Below are positions 31,821 to 44,908 of a stretch of DNA of 64,000 nt, in pieces. This DNA is from Juglans regia (taxonomy: Eukaryota > Streptophyta > Magnoliopsida > Fagales > Juglandaceae). Numbering within the stretch: position 1 is the first letter of the stretch; each line of letters starts with the position of its first letter. The notes under the pieces are model-generated. The model saw nothing but the letters and a program-made list of their open reading frames with translations, had not been told where the DNA came from and did not search any database. Where the stretch lies: contig NC_049901.1 in the NCBI RefSeq assembly GCF_001411555.2, forward strand, positions 34,730,838 to 34,794,837, given 5' to 3'. A program made the position numbers and the translations under genes.

Positions 31821-33216
31821 GACAGGTTTGAATTCTGCATACTATAAATCTTGGAGGTTTAGATTTCTGTGGGTTCATAGGATGTAAAAATTTTAGTATA
31901 GGAACTTGAGGACGATTATGTGGATATTTAAGGTTTTAGATTTTGTAAGACTTTATGATTGAGTTTTGAGATTTTGATGTTTTGAGATTTTTAGGTCCGA
32001 CAAGCTTAATTTGTGGAATATAGGAGATAATATTTAAGGTTTAGATTTTGAAGTTTAGATTCTAAGACGTAAGACAGTTTAGAGCGATGTCGGGTTTACA
32101 ATTATAGAGGGTAGGGCAGAACTATATGAGTTGGTTAAAGATATGGCTAGGAATGGTTAAAACAAGTTCAAGGTTTTATCGATTCATTTATTCATTTTAA
32201 CTTGTTTTTAAATATTTTAGTTGGTATTTAAATTTTATTTATATTTATTTTGTTTTCTTTCCCTAGAACGTTTAACTGAGTTTAAGATCTCAGGATGATT
32301 GCACGTCGTCGAGTTTGAAACTTTGGAGATTTGAGATTCTTCAGATTTTATGGACTGAATAGGAGGTTTGAGGTTTAGAGATTGTACATACTTTAAAAAT
32401 GATTTTGAGGAGATTTAAGCTCATAGAATTCTACGAGTTTCAGGATATGATTTTTGATGATATGTAAGGTTTTAGCACTTGCAGACCTATGGAATGAGTT
32501 CCACAGAATCTGAGGTTTTAGATTTTGCACAATTTAAGGAAACAATTCTTATGACATTTGAGATTTTAATTTCGGTAGGCATATTCTGTGGATTGTAGGA
32601 AATAATTCTGACAGGTTTTAAGGTTTAGATTTTAGGTTGACTTCGTGGAACAAGTTTTGATTAGGAACTGAAGATTTAGACTTGTGATATTGATGTATTA
32701 GAGTCTACTTACATGTTAGGAGACTTTGCAAAATTAAATCTGAAAAGTGTATGGACTGGTTAAATGTGGAGGTTAGTTCTTTTTAGATGTACTTGATTTG
32801 AGATACAATGTGTTTAGGATTATAAGTTGTTAGAGTGCGCAGCGGAAGCATGATTTTGGTGATATGATAGTGAGTTTATTTCGTTACTCTTTGAGGTTTT
32901 ATATTAGGTGGAGATTTTGGAATTTATTTATTTATCTTTTGTCTTTAATTGCATTTTGGAGGTTTGTATTCTAGACTTGAAAAGGCAGTGCGTGCGAACC
33001 TGTATGGCTAGGAAAAATATGGGAGAATACGATCGACAGTATTGGAGGGTTAGAATTTGGAATATTAGGTTCGACAAATTTTGGATTATTAATTAAGTTC
33101 GACAATATGATTGACGTTTGGGGTAGGCATTGGATGTTTGTAGCGGATGAATATTTGGACGTTGCTTTAGGTGTAACAAATTTCGAGGATGAATTTTTTT
33201 TTTAAGCGGGGCAGAA
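31821..33216 (+). other. non-coding internal domain of the LARD-like element
   Basis: About 1.4 kb, rich in 'TTTAGATTTTG' and 'GAGGTTTAGA' phrases, without any open frame above about 60 codons that matches a known protein. The end (33186-33216) carries the Tekay-like TTTCGAGGATGAA and the polypurine tract AAGCGGGGCAGAA. Confidence 0.8.
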
Positions 33217-35004
33217 TGTAACACCTGGACCCAATCATGCTCAAATTTTATTTTATTTTTATTTGTTTATTTTTTTGTTATGTTGAAATGAGTTTTTGGT
33301 TTTAAGTCTCATAAAACATTATTTTTGTGTAGAAAATATTTTAATAATATTGTTAACTAAAGGAAGTAAACCTATTTTTTTAATAGAGGAATTTTTCATG
33401 GCATATTTCATAAGATTTTTAAAGCAGTCTAAGTATTTTATTAATTTATAATACGTTGTCGGTACTTTAGATATTTTAAATATTACTTTTTATTGAGTTC
33501 CGTAATTGTCTTAACACTTGCTTGATTAAGTTCTTATTCGGTACGAATTCGTTTAGGTGGATATTGATGGTTTTGGGAAAATGAGGGTATTTTGGAAATT
33601 ATGAGAATTTTAGATTTTGAGGAATTAAATAGGTTATTTTAGAAGTTTAGGATTAAATATTGAAATAAGTGGCTGATTGGAAATTTACGGGAATTACTTG
33701 ATTATTTTATAGGTGACGATTGTTAATTGTTCAACATTTTGAGGAAAATTTTGAAAATCTAAGAAGTCCAGGTAAGCGGGGGTTACTATGCTAGACTTTG
33801 CATTAAAATAAAATGAGCTGAGGTTATTTTTAGAAAATATGCATGTTTTGTTATGAAAAGAAATTTGAACTACCTCAGTTATTTGTTCTGCATTACTCAT
33901 GAGATTCTGTTTAAGAAGAAAGTATTTTCTGTCATGACTGGTGTAGACTTGAACTTATTTTTGACATTCTGTTTCTGAACTTTTATAAAGAGAGCAAATA
34001 TGAAATTTGTACATAAATTATGTTGTGATATGATTTTGTTCAGTACCTTGTTTGGATAAGACGTGATTTCTGAAAACCTTTGGCATGACTCTCTGATTTT
34101 GAATTGGATTTCCGCTCTGTTCAGTTACGGCCCTGCCACGGGTGATAATAGTGGCATACGGCCCAACCACTGGTTACAATAGTGGATACGGCCCAACCAC
34201 GGGTGATAATAGTGGATACGGCCCAATCACGGGTTATAATAGTGGATACGGCCCAACCACGGGTAATAATAGTGGATACGGCCCTGCCACGGGTTATAGT
34301 AGTTGTCTCTGTTTTGAGTGCACACCTTGGTGACAGAGTGATTTATGTTCTGCTTGGCTATCCGCAGATGCACAACCCTACCACGGGGGTTATACATGGC
34401 CTCTGTTCTGATATGATGTTCTGATGATGATGATGATCATTAATGCTATGCCAAAGAATACTTTTGACTAAAATTATTTTTAAATCTTCGCTCTGATATT
34501 TTGATAACATGTTTTGCTTCCGTACTCTAAAAATGAAAATGTTTTGTTCTGCATTCTGATTTATGTAAATGCTCATATTTACACACTAGTATATGTCATC
34601 TACTTACTGAGTTGTTGATAACTCACCCCTAATCTCCATATATTTTTCAGATAATTTTGATGGTTCAGCTGGAGAACAAGAGTAGAAAGTTTAATAAGGT
34701 GTGATGATCTTAGTGGAATAAGTGCCTGAGAGTACAAATGCTTATTTGAGGATCGTAGTTAGTAAACTGATTTATTTTTCGGGTATTTGATTTGATGAGT
34801 TGAGGATGTCTTCGAGTTTTTGGAGAATTTTTAATTTATATTATTGGGGATTTCTTTATTGTCACCATGGAGGAACTTATATTTTTAGATTGATTAAGTG
34901 GATTAATATTTTATGGGATTTTCTGGATTTTATAGTTGTGTTATTTAAGTTAATTTTAAGTATTAAGAGCTAACTCTCCGGACCTCCAGGAACGGGGCGT
35001 TACA
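33217..35004 (+). repeat. 3' LTR of the LARD-like element
   Basis: 1788 bp, TGTAACACC...GGGGCGTTACA, followed by TATGG. It contains six 30-bp tandem units at about 34125-34305. Confidence 0.92.
34125..34305 (+). repeat. 30-bp tandem repeat in the 3' LTR, 6 units
   Basis: The same unit as in the 5' LTR, with one unit fewer and other point changes (for example ACTGGTTACAATAG in the second unit). Confidence 0.9.
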
Positions 35005-35299
35005 TATGGTGTTAGGATAATGAGTAGAATTTCTCTTTTAGTTTTATAATATTTTTCTTCAATTTTTTTTTCCCCAAAATCTCATAAAACATCATAACTC
35101 AAACCATTTCAATACTATTCACAACTATTTCACTATCATTCACATATTTCTCATATCGTCTCATTCTCTAAGCATCTCCTAAATATTTGACTATTCAAAA
35201 GAAATGAAATCCTTGATCCATCTTCTCATACTGGAGTGCATTTTTTTTTTCTCTCACTATCATTCACTATAATCCTTTGGTAGATTATTGAATGTACTC
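35005..35299. repeat. right half of the split MITE and flank
   Basis: Up to about 35190 it continues the MITE interrupted by the LARD-like element. The rest, up to the LINE leader near 35300, is AT-rich with a T run at about 35242-35253. Confidence 0.45.
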
Positions 35300-35459
35300 T
35301 TTTCCACATTGAAAAAGTCGAAAGAGTGAGTGTCTTCTAGCGAGAGCTGAGGAGTTTGTTTGCTTTAGGCAAGAGTGTCTCCTTCTTGGAGGAGGCTGGT
35401 TGGTTTTACTTTTCCTGTTGGTTATTGTTCTTCTTCTCTTATTGAGAGTGTGTTAGAAA

Positions 35460-36890
35460 TGACGTTGTGCTACGACGTCTGATGATATCATTGAAAAATG
35501 GGGTGAACTTTGCCTCACTGAAAGGGAACAAAATACTTTAGACGTGGAGATTTCAAAAGAGAGCATGGTGTCTATTCGTGGTAAACTCTACCTTATTGGA
35601 CTCATTACGGCCAAGAAGAGTGTCAATGGGGAGGCTTTTAAATCCACCATGCAGACTGTGTGAAAGGCAGAAAGGAGAATACAGTTCAAGGAGGTTGGTT
35701 CCAACCTCTTTGTCTTTGAGTTTCAACATGTAGCAGACCTTCAGAAAGTGATGAAAGGTAGGCCTTGGACCTTTGATCGTAATTTGTTATGCTTGACTTC
35801 TTTTGATAGTCATGTTGTACCAAAAGACATTACATTCTCTACTGAACCAATGTGGATTCAACTTCACAGTATCCCTTTAGGAGGGATGACTGGAGACATT
35901 GGCAGGCTGATTGGTAGTAAGATTGGTGTGGTGGAGGATGTGGATAGTGATGAGGATGGAGTGGGATGGGGTCCATATCTTAGAGTTAAAGTTGGTGTGG
36001 ATATCACAAACCCTCTCATGCATGGTATGTTGATCAATGTTCTAAGGAGTAAATGTTGGATTTCTTTTAAGTATGAAAGACTTCAAATTTCTATTTTAAT
36101 TGTGGCACTATTAAACATGGTGCTAGTGGGTGTGATCAGTCGAATGTTGAAAAATCCTTGCATAGTGGGTCCCAAAGTCAATATGGAGTCTGGCTTCGAG
36201 CTTTATCTCAGAAACCAGTTTCTAAATGATCTCCCATGAACAATGGAAGTAAAGATCATGTCAATTCTCGAGGTTCTAGGGACTAGGATGAAGATGAAGT
36301 TAGGAAAGGAAATAATATCAAAGATGATAAGATTTCAAATTCTTTTGGAAAAGAGGCAAATTCAGTGGAAGAGATTAGACCTGCAGCAATTAATATGGAA
36401 AGTCTCATTCCTAGGAATGAGGAGCAATCAAAGGGTCCAAGGTTTGAAGTGGAGAGAGGAGCTTATTCAGGGGGCTGTTGGGTCGAAATTTGGCAGCAAG
36501 GAAAGAGTTGGGGTCTCTGATATGGATTTTGATTCTGCTAGAATCATGGCTGAAAGGAGATTTTGTCCAATTCAGAAATTGGTCATCTTGGGTCACCAGG
36601 ATCCTTTTATTCCAGTCCACCTTTATTTAAGGAATTTGATGATAGTTATCTTGATCAGAATACAGGTGTTGACTCCTTTCAAAGTGAGCAGAATTATATG
36701 ATTGTAGACGATCATTATGACAAGGGGCACAAAAAAGAAACCATATGGAAAAGGAAAGCTCAAAATAAAACAAGTTCCCCAGGCTACTGTTATGATATAA
36801 GGTCTCAGAAGAGAAGTCTAGTGCTTGGGATAGAAGATGATGTTAATGGAAGGAGCTTTTATAAAAAATAGAAGAATGGAACCACTGCAG
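35460..36890 (+). pseudogene. LINE 1 ORF1 (DUF4283, zinc knuckle)
   Basis: The translation runs DDIIEKWGELCLTEREQ, KLYLIGLITAKKSVNGEAF, a stop at TMQTV, then FKEVGSNLFVFEFQHV, MKGRPWTFDRNLLCL, EPMWIQLHSIPLGGMT and WISFKYERLQIS. This is the DUF4283 RNA-binding domain of plant LINE ORF1. A frameshift follows inside the zinc knuckle. The homologous QYGVWLRAL motif (36182-36208) has a normal CGA arginine codon at 36197-36199. The C-terminal part (36243-36870) is split between frames. Confidence 0.75.
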
Positions 36891-36929
36891 GAGTGCTCAC
36901 TCAATCTCAATTGGCAGAGACTGGTGTCT

Positions 36930-39900
36930 AGCCCTGCCAAAACCAATGAGTTGCCTAAGTTGATACTACCGAGGGCTTGGGAACCCTCGGACAGTTAGGG
37001 TGCTTAGTCTGCTGATTAAGGAGAAGTGTCCCAGTGTGGTGTTTTTGATGGAAACAAAATGTAATAAAGAAAAAATGGAGGTTATAAGGGTTAAGCTAAA
37101 ATTATATGCTTGTTTGACAGTAGAGAGCATTGGTAAAAGTGGTGGTCTTGCACTAATTTGGAAAGAAGATTTTAATGTCATTATTAGCAGCTATTGAGAT
37201 GGCACATCAGTGCAATTATTTCTGAGCACCATGGCAATCAGAAATGGATGTTTATAGGTTTCTATGGACATCCTGAGACTTCTAAGAGGGAGTAGAGTTG
37301 GGCACTTATGAAAATGCTCAGACAATACATAGCTCTTCCTTGGATTTGTATGGGAGATTTTAATGAGCTCATTAGTCAAAATGAGAAGGTGGGGGCTATC
37401 ATCAGACCCTACAAACAGATGGAGCAATTTAAGACTGCAACTGAGTGGTGTTCTTTGAATGGTGTTTATACACAAGGACCAAAGTTTACTTGGTCCAACA
37501 ATAGACTTGAGGCTTTCTTCACTAAAGAAAAGCTTGATAGATCTTTTGCTAATACTGAATGGCAACAGATGTTCCCTAACAGCTTTTGCCAAGTTTTACC
37601 TGCTATTAAATCTGATCATGCCCCTTTTATATTGGTTTTCTGTGCAGTAAGGAGTTGCAGGCAAGGAACAAACATTTTATCTTTAGATATGAGGCAGCCT
37701 GGACTTTGAAGGAGGAGTGTTCTACCATAGTTAAGGAAGCATGTCATCATGTTTGTAGTGGTGACTCAGCTGATGAGCTTATTAGAAAGAGGCTGTTTAA
37801 TTGTCAAAAGGCTTTTCAGAAGATGACAACTTACTCTAGGAGGAAAACTCCCCAATACATTAAGAAGAAGATGAAAGTTGTAGCTGATTTGCAGGATAAT
37901 GGAGATGACACTCACCTTAGTCATGTAAAGCAACATCAAGAGGACATTGAATTACATCTTGCTGAGGAGGAGCTCAAATGGAAGCAACGAGCAAAACAAC
38001 ATTGGTTACAATTTGGTGATCAAAGTACAACTTTCTTCCACTTGTATGCATCTCAAAGAAGGAAAGCAAACTTAATAAGGCAACTGGTGGATCAGTATAG
38101 GAATACAGTTACAAAAAGGTAGCAGATTGGTGATCTCTTTTCAAGGTTTTTCGTCAACCTTTTTACCTCATCTAATCCTACAGCTATTGACAGTTGCATA
38201 TCAGGAATGGATACAAAAGTTACAGATGATATGAACAAAAGTTTGCTTATGCAATTCACAGAAGAAGAAGTGAAGGAGGCTATGTTTCAAATGAATCCTT
38301 TGAGCTCTCCTGGACCCGATGTCTTCCCTACCCACTTTTATCAGACTCATTGGGAGATTGTAGGAAAAGAAGTGTGCAATTTTGCTATACATGTTTTGAA
38401 TAATGGTGGTTCTTTGAAGGGTGTTAATAATACCTACATTACCTTGATTCCAAAGCTGAAAGAGGCAAAAAAAGTTTCTGATTTTAGGCCTATTAGCTTA
38501 TGCAATGTCATTTATAAAGTGGTTGCTAAGAAGATAGCTAATAGGCTTAAAATTGTATTGCCTCATATTATCTCTCCTAACCAAAGTGTCTTTGTTCCTG
38601 GCAGGTTAATTTCTGACAATGTTTTAATTGCCTATGAAACTTTACATGTTATGAACTCAAAAATGCAAGGAAAATCTAGATTCATGGCATTAAAGTTGGA
38701 CACGAGCAAGGCATTCGACAGGGTAGAATAGTCTTTTCTTGAAGCTGTGATGAGAAAATTGGAATTTGATGGCAAGTGGATCTCTTTTAGCATGGGTTGC
38801 CTCTCTTCTGTTTCCTATTCTATCTTGGTAAATGGTGATCCTCAACAGGTTTTTCTTTCATCTTGAGGTTTAAGGCAGATAGATCCTTTTCTCCCTACCT
38901 TTTTGTTATTTGTGCTGAAGCTCTATCATGCATGTTGCACCAAGCTGAGGCACTGGGCAGTATATCAAGTGTGCCAGTTGGGAGGGGAGCAGTCCATGTC
39001 AACCACCTATTCTTTGCTGATGACAGTTTGCTCTTTTGCAAAGCAAACTCTCTAGAATGGTCAAGGATTCTCCATATGCTTGAGACATATGAACAAGGGT
39101 CTGGTCAGATGTTAAACAAAGAGAAGACTTCTATTCTCTTTAGCAGAAATACACTTATTGAGGATCAGAACACCATCTTGATGATTACTAGGATCAAATC
39201 TCAAAGCTCTCTTGAGAAATATTTGGGACTTCCAGTTGTTGTGGGAAGAAAGAAAATGGTTGCATTTCATTCACTCATTGACAAAACATGGACTTGAGTT
39301 ACAAACTGGAGATCTAGATTCTTATCTGCTGTAGGCAAGGAAATATTGGTGAAGGCTGTGTGCTACAGGCCATACCCACTTACACAATGGGGATTTTCCT
39401 ATTGCCTAACTCCATTATACAGAAGCTGAATAAGTTACTAAGGAATTTTTGGTGGGGTTTCGATGAAGAAAAATCTAAAATCCAGTGGGTAAAATGGAGT
39501 CATTTGGGGAAAGGAAAAATGCAAGGTGGATTGGGGTTTAGAGAGTTTAAGTCCTTCAATACTACTGTGTTATCAAAGCAATATTGGAGAATTCTAAAAA
39601 ACCCCGAGGCTCTGGTAGCCAAGGTGCTTAAACACAAGTATTTCCCCCACACAGATTTACTAGAGGCCAAATTGGGATCCAGACCCTCATATGGATGGAG
39701 GAGTCTTATGGCAGGGCATAAATTGTTAAAAGAAGGCCTGATAGAGAGAGTTGGAGATGGAAAAAAGATCAGGATATGGGAGGATAGGTGGCTCACGGAT
39801 TCAAGCAATTTGGTGATTAAAAGTCAGGATAAAAATGTTTCAAGAATTGAGGAGGTGGCAGACCTCTTCCATCCTGTACTCAATGTGTGGAATGAGGATG

Positions 39901-41064
39901 TTATCTCTAATTTGTTCTCCTCAGCTAGTGTCAATAGAATTAAGTCCATTCCTCTCAGTTCTGTTGGGAGGGAAGATATGATGGTGTGAGCCTATACTAA
40001 GAAGGGAGTACACTCAGTTAAGAGTGCCTACTTGCTGCAACAGGAGCTGCTCAGTCAAAGAGAGGGGGAATTTTTGAAAGGGAAGGAAATGAGTGAATCA
40101 TGGAAGGCTATTTGGAAGATGCATGCCCCTAATGTTGTTAAAATGCTCATATGGAAAGCCTGCAAAAATTCCTTAATTGCCTACCTTGCTGAACTTGTTT
40201 CACGGGAAAGTGACAAAAGGTGATACTTGTCCCATTTGCAAAATTTCTCCTGAAAAAATTTCTCATGCTCTTTGGGATTGTGAATTAGCAAAAGATGTGT
40301 GGTGCCAAGCTAGTAAAAGGCTACAAAATATGGCTATCCACAAGCCCTCATTTTTGGAGTTTTGGGAGGTCTTGGTTCAGACACTGCAGAAATATGAGCT
40401 AGTTGAGTTTGAAATGATTGCTAGACTAACTTGGTTTAGGAGGAATAACTTTGTCCATGATAAGGGCTTTTCTCACCCTGATTCAATTATTATTAAGGCA
40501 ACTGAAGAGATAACCTACTTCAAGCAATGTCAAATTCAAAAACACTAGACAAGGCCTACTGCTCGAGAGCATTGTTGCAAATGGGTGAAACCTCCTGTGG
40601 GCTTTTACAAATTGAATTGGGATGCAACCATTGATAAAGGAGTAGGTAAAGTTGGGATAGGTGTTGTTATAAGGGATCCAATGGGTTAGGTTGCTGGTAC
40701 TGTTCAAGCTCATAGAGAGGTTACTGCAGATTCCTTCATTGCAGAGGCTTATGCATTGATACTAGTAGCCATTTTCTGTCGAGAGATGGGAATTCAGAAT
40801 GTTATCATGGAAGGTGATGTGCTACAAGTCATCAACATTATGAACTATGCAAATACTGATTGGAGCCAAGGAGGAGTCCTTATTGCAAACACCAAAAAGA
40901 TCCTCAATTCCTTACATTCATGGTTAGCTTCTCATGTCAAGGGGGAATGAAATAAAGTTGCCCACATTTTAGCTAGAAATGCTCTGTCCCTAGAGGAAGA
41001 CTTATATGTACTGGAAGATTATCCATCTTGTATACATTCCACTATTATTAGTGAAATGGTGTAA
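36930..41064 (+). pseudogene. LINE 1 ORF2 (endonuclease, reverse transcriptase, RNase H)
   Basis: Domains in order: endonuclease (RGLGNPRTVRVLS, FLMETKCNKEKMEV, WICMGDFNELISQNEK, FTWSNNRLEAF, SDHAPF); linker (WKQRAKQHWLQFGDQSTTFF); reverse transcriptase ([69 protein letters not shown] near 39010-39035); the zinc-binding region (MPTLLNLFHGKVTKGDTCPI); and RNase H (VGIGVVIRD, EAYALILVAIFCREMGIQNV). Stops occur at about 37197, 37294, 38120, 38730, 39297 and 39989, with frameshifts near 39360 and 40200. It would have copied its own RNA at nicked DNA; now dead. Confidence 0.85.
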
Positions 41065-41112
41065 GTCATTCATGAGCAATAAACCAATTGGTTTTTCAAA
41101 AAAAAAAAAAAG

Positions 41113-41654
41113 GACAAGTTTGAGAGAAACCTTTTTATGCAAATTCAGGATTTTGCATGGCACACCATGCAACATGGAAGACAACAATGATCCTAGGGGT
41201 AAAGTCATCCATTTTCTCAATGTTGTTGCTAAGAGCATTGGCATTGAACTAATTTTTTTAGTCGAATTCTAGCTAAAGATGCAACTTTAATTATTTTGCC
41301 TAACATATTTCAAATGTATCCCACGTTAAATTAGTTATTGATCATTTATCTAAAGAGAAATTATATTTGCAGTCTTGGAGTATACAAGCGCTACGCAATT
41401 GTTTTAAAAAAGTAAGTAAATACGTGACTCACATGAAAAAAAAATTAATTTTTTAATAGTAAATCTTATTTTTTTTCAAAGCGATTATGTAGTACTTGCG
41501 CATTCTACGAAGATTGTCTGCTCACCCTTATGGGGTGGCATGCAGCCACCTCTAGGTTAATTTGCAGCCACCTCAGATTTGGATGCCCGTGTAAGATTAG
41601 TATAATGCTGCGGTAGTACTAGTTTTGGATTGGAGGGTGTACATCTCTTAACCA
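41113..41654. other. flank with a Harbinger-like end
   Basis: No gene. At 41233 'TAAGAGCATTGGCATTGAAC' resembles the Harbinger terminal repeat at 16047, including a preceding TAA. I see no matching right end, so it is a solo end or a decayed MITE. Confidence 0.4.
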
Positions 41655-42250
41655 CCTACATGCATTGTAAAATTAAGGGCATAATGTTTGGATTTTACGA
41701 GGATTTTCAAAATTTTTAAAACTTCTTATAATTTCATTCTCAAACATCCATTACTTAAATATAAAACACATTTTAATTTCAAATTTTTAATATTTTCATT
41801 TAATTATTACCTAATCATTATACAAGCACAAAAATTAATACAATTTTTGAAACAAAAAATAAAAATCAATATAACTTTTATAAACTTCAAAATAAATATA
41901 ATATTAAAAAATTATATTTAAACAAATTTTTAACTTTATAATATTTTGATTCAATTTTTTTCCTCATTTCCAAAAACACAATAAAGCATCTTCAATACAA
42001 CTATTGCATTACTATTCACAAAATTTTGAAATACTCCAAGTGTCCAAACATGCGGCTAGGTTTAGATACACAAACCTCCTTATCTCATCTCATCATTGTA
42101 ATTTTTCCAAATTCTCATACAAAAATATAATAAATAATTCAATCTTTTCAAATCTCAAAATCAAAATAAAACTAAAAAAAATTATATCTAACAATATTTT
42201 ATTCAACTACTATTCAAAACATCCCATCTGAACTGTCTATCCAAACCCAA
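41655..42250. repeat. two adjoining AT-rich MITE units
   Basis: The first unit (about 41655-42050) goes from 'GGGCATAATGTTTGGATTTT' to 'AAGTGTCCAAACATGCGG'. The second (about 42050-42250) goes from 'GGCTAGGTTTAGATACAC' through 'CTTATCTCATCTCATCATTG' to 'CTGTCTATCCAAACCC'. The ends are inverted versions of each other (GTTTGGAT/ATCCAAAC). The frames here are Ile/Lys/Asn artefacts. Confidence 0.5.
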
Positions 42251-42439
42251 CTTTTTATTACCTATAAAAAAATATATTCAGATATTGCAATTGAAACGCT
42301 GAAATTCAAAAAAATGGATATAGGATTTTTATTTTTTATAAAATGTGAATATCTTCTACTGTTGCGCACACAGTACCCTATATAAGAAAAAATGTGGGAA
42401 CTCCGAACAATAATGAGAATCCTTTTTATGTTACTCTAT

Positions 42440-43630
42440 ACCAATTTGTAACACTCTCCAAGTATTTGATAAAAATATATTGTGGATTGCTGACTTGAAG
42501 GAAAGCACCTCCAGCAAAGAAGAAGAAGAATGTAAAAGAAAGTTCTATTGCATTTCCACGATTCCCTTCTAAGAAGGGAAATGCTCATTACATAGTGATG
42601 CCCATGAGTTGTCATTCGGAACATCTGGCCATGAGCGCACATAAAATGGAGTATAAGCTCAAACTACTGTGTCAATATAGGAGAAAAGCGCTGCTGCACT
42701 ATCATCCACTCCTCCAGTGGAATTATCAGGAATTGTGATCTTCAGTTTTCCGTGCCTTCTATTTTTTTCAAGAGAGATTTCACGTGTATAGCCACGACCG
42801 CGACGTGCAGATGCATCAACTACATGATAAAAGATAGTATAATTATAATTATATAGTTATTGAGACAAATGTATTAACTATATATATAATTATCAACGAC
42901 AATATTTCCTTACTGGTAGGTGTCGACTGGATGTTGTTCTCTTCTGTGTTAGCTTGATCTTCAGGAACGAATTCCTCGAGTGGGGAGTCCTCAATGGATT
43001 CAGGACTTGGACTTGGCGGAGGCACATTTCTTCGTTGTCATTTTGGCGGCATTCTTGAAAATAATTAATTATATCAAAGAAAATTAATTAGAAGAAATTA
43101 TGAAAATTCAAGATATTTTATAGTCACCTATATGAATAAAATATTTAGTACTTTTATTCTTTATCTTCAGATGAATTTTTCATGCTTGTTTCAGAATCTC
43201 CATCAATAACATCATCATCATCATCATGCACCTCTTCTTCATCGTCCTTATCCACCTCCTGCCCGGATTCTGATTCGTCTTCATCTTCTAACTATTCTTC
43301 TTCTTCTTCCTCCTCACTTACTTGAATTGAATGATCATTTAATACAGACGGGTCGAGAAGGACAGGTGGGACATCATCTCTACACAAGGGGAGCAACTCG
43401 AGTGCACTGAGGTCAACAAACAAGTTAATACCCTCTCTATCTTCATCCCCACTATTTTTGTAATCTGCACTTGTTCCTGTTTCATATATATTTCGAGAAA
43501 CAAATTTTTGTACGACTCGCCAAGTTATCTCTCCACTATCTTCTTCAGCACTTTTCATTGGATCAATCAAGTAATAGACTTGGGTAGCTTGACAAGCCAA
43601 TACGAATGGATTATCTTCGTAAATCAATAA
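42440..43630 (-). pseudogene. CACTA (En/Spm) transposase gene, C-terminal exons
   Basis: The first minus-strand exon (43627-43292) reads MIYEDNPFVLACQATQVYYL, then WRVVQKFVSRNIYE, then an acidic tail ending in a Glu run. This is the DUF4216-type region that follows the catalytic part in plant CACTA transposases. A second stretch (about 43250-42910) is acidic and proline-rich (PPPSPSPESIEDSPLEEF). A third (about 42830-42595) reads RRGRGYTREISLEKNRRHGK, then KITIPDNSTGGVDDS, YTPFYVRSWPDVP and WASLCNEHF, which resembles the plant En/Spm transposase domain PF03004. Introns with plausible borders separate them, and single stops break the frame. The catalytic domain upstream is missing, because a satellite array begins at about 43621. 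Confidence 0.65.
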
Positions 43631-44766
43631 TATATATTAAATTGTTACTTATTAAATTCTGCATTATATACTAACTTATAATATAGTATATATACTACAT
43701 TTTATATATCTATAACTATACTACATTGTATAGTATGATAGCATAATACTTTGAATTAGAACATAATAATATAGTATATAAACTATACCATATATATAAA
43801 TCAATAATATATACTAAATTGTTACTTATTAAATTCTGCATTATATACTAACTTATAATATAGTATATATACTACATTTTATATATCTATAACTATACTA
43901 CATTGTATAGTATGATAGCATAATACTTTAGATGAGAACATAATAATATAGTATATAAACTATACCATATATATAAATCAATAATATATACTAAATTGTT
44001 ACTTATTAAATTATGCATTATATACTAACTTATAATATAATATATATACTACATTTTATATATCTATAACTATACTACATTGTATAGTATGATAACATAA
44101 TACTTTAGATGAGAACATAATAATATAGTATATAAACAATACCATATATATAAATCAATAATATATACTAAATTGTTACTTATTAAATTCTGCATTATAT
44201 ACTAACTTATAATATAATATATATACTACATTTTATATATCTATAACTATTCTACATTGTATAGTATGATAGCATAATATTTTAGATGAGAACATAATAA
44301 TATAGTATTTAAACTATACCATATATATAAATCAATAATATATACTAAATTGTTACTTATTAAATTCTGCATTATATAGTAACTTATAATATAATATATA
44401 TACTACATTTTATATATCTATAACTATACTACATTGTATAGTATGATAGCATAATACTTTAGATCAGAACATAATAATATAGTATATAAACTATACCATA
44501 TATATAAATCAATAATATATACTAAATTGTTACTTATTAAATTCTGCATTATATACTAACTTATAAAATAATATATATACTACATTTTATATATCTATAA
44601 CTATACTACATTGTATAGCATGATAGCATAATACTTTAGATGAGAACATAATAATATAATATATAAACTATACCATATATATAAATCAATAATATATATT
44701 AAATTGTTACTTATTAAATTCTGCATTATATACTAACTTATAATATAGTATATATACTACATTTTA
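43621..44766. repeat. 177-bp AT-rich satellite, left part
   Basis: The landmark AAATCAATAATATATA recurs at 43621, 43798, 43975, 44152, 44329, 44506 and 44683, that is exactly every 177 bp. About 6.5 units are present with few differences between them. The array is cut at 44766 by LINE 2 and resumes at 50649. Confidence 0.95.
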
Positions 44767-44800
44767 GATAGTTGGATTTTTTTAAGATGGAAGTGCCTCC

Positions 44801-44874
44801 CTTTCTCTAGAGGAAGTGTGAGGTTCGAGTGCTTTGGGTTTAATCTCAAAGATCTACGTCTCACTTCATGTGAG
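44801..44874 (+). promoter_or_regulatory. LINE 2 leader: three stem-loops
   Basis: SL1 CTTTCTCTAGAGGAAG (44801-44816), SL2 CTTTG...CAAAG (44832-44851) and SL3 CTCAC-TTCAT-GTGAG (44860-44874) stand at the same places as three hairpins in LINE 3 (55252-55325). The function is unknown; a role in RNA packaging, translation or promoter activity is an inference. Confidence 0.6.
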
Positions 44875-44908
44875 TACTGTGGTATCGGTTTGTGCTTGTG
44901 AGTTCGTA

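Larger units (their letters stand above)
29965..35009 (+). mobile_element. complete non-autonomous LTR retroelement (LARD-like)
   Basis: The structure is exact: target duplication TATGG (29965-29969 and 35005-35009), 5' LTR 29970-31808, primer binding site at 31811, about 1.4 kb of internal DNA, polypurine tract, 3' LTR 33217-35004. Both LTRs start TGTAACACC and end GCGTTACA. The internal region has no gag or pol motif. The sequence before the 3' LTR (TTTCGAGGATGAATTTTT then AAGCGGGGCAGAA) is like that of Tekay-type Ty3/gypsy elements, which probably supply its proteins. Confidence 0.92.
35300..41112 (+). mobile_element. LINE 1 (plant L1-type), full length, decayed
   Basis: A leader (about 35300-35460), ORF1 (35460-36890), ORF2 (about 36930-41064) and a 15-base A run (41098-41112) are in order on the plus strand. 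Many stops and frameshifts are scattered through both frames. The leader has stem-loops TTGC-TTTAG-GCAA (35360-35372) and CTCC-TTCTT-GGAG (35379-35391). I could not find a target duplication: the sequence after the A run (GGACAAGTTTGAGAG) does not recur upstream of 35300. It is related to LINE 2 and LINE 3 below but more diverged. Confidence 0.85.
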
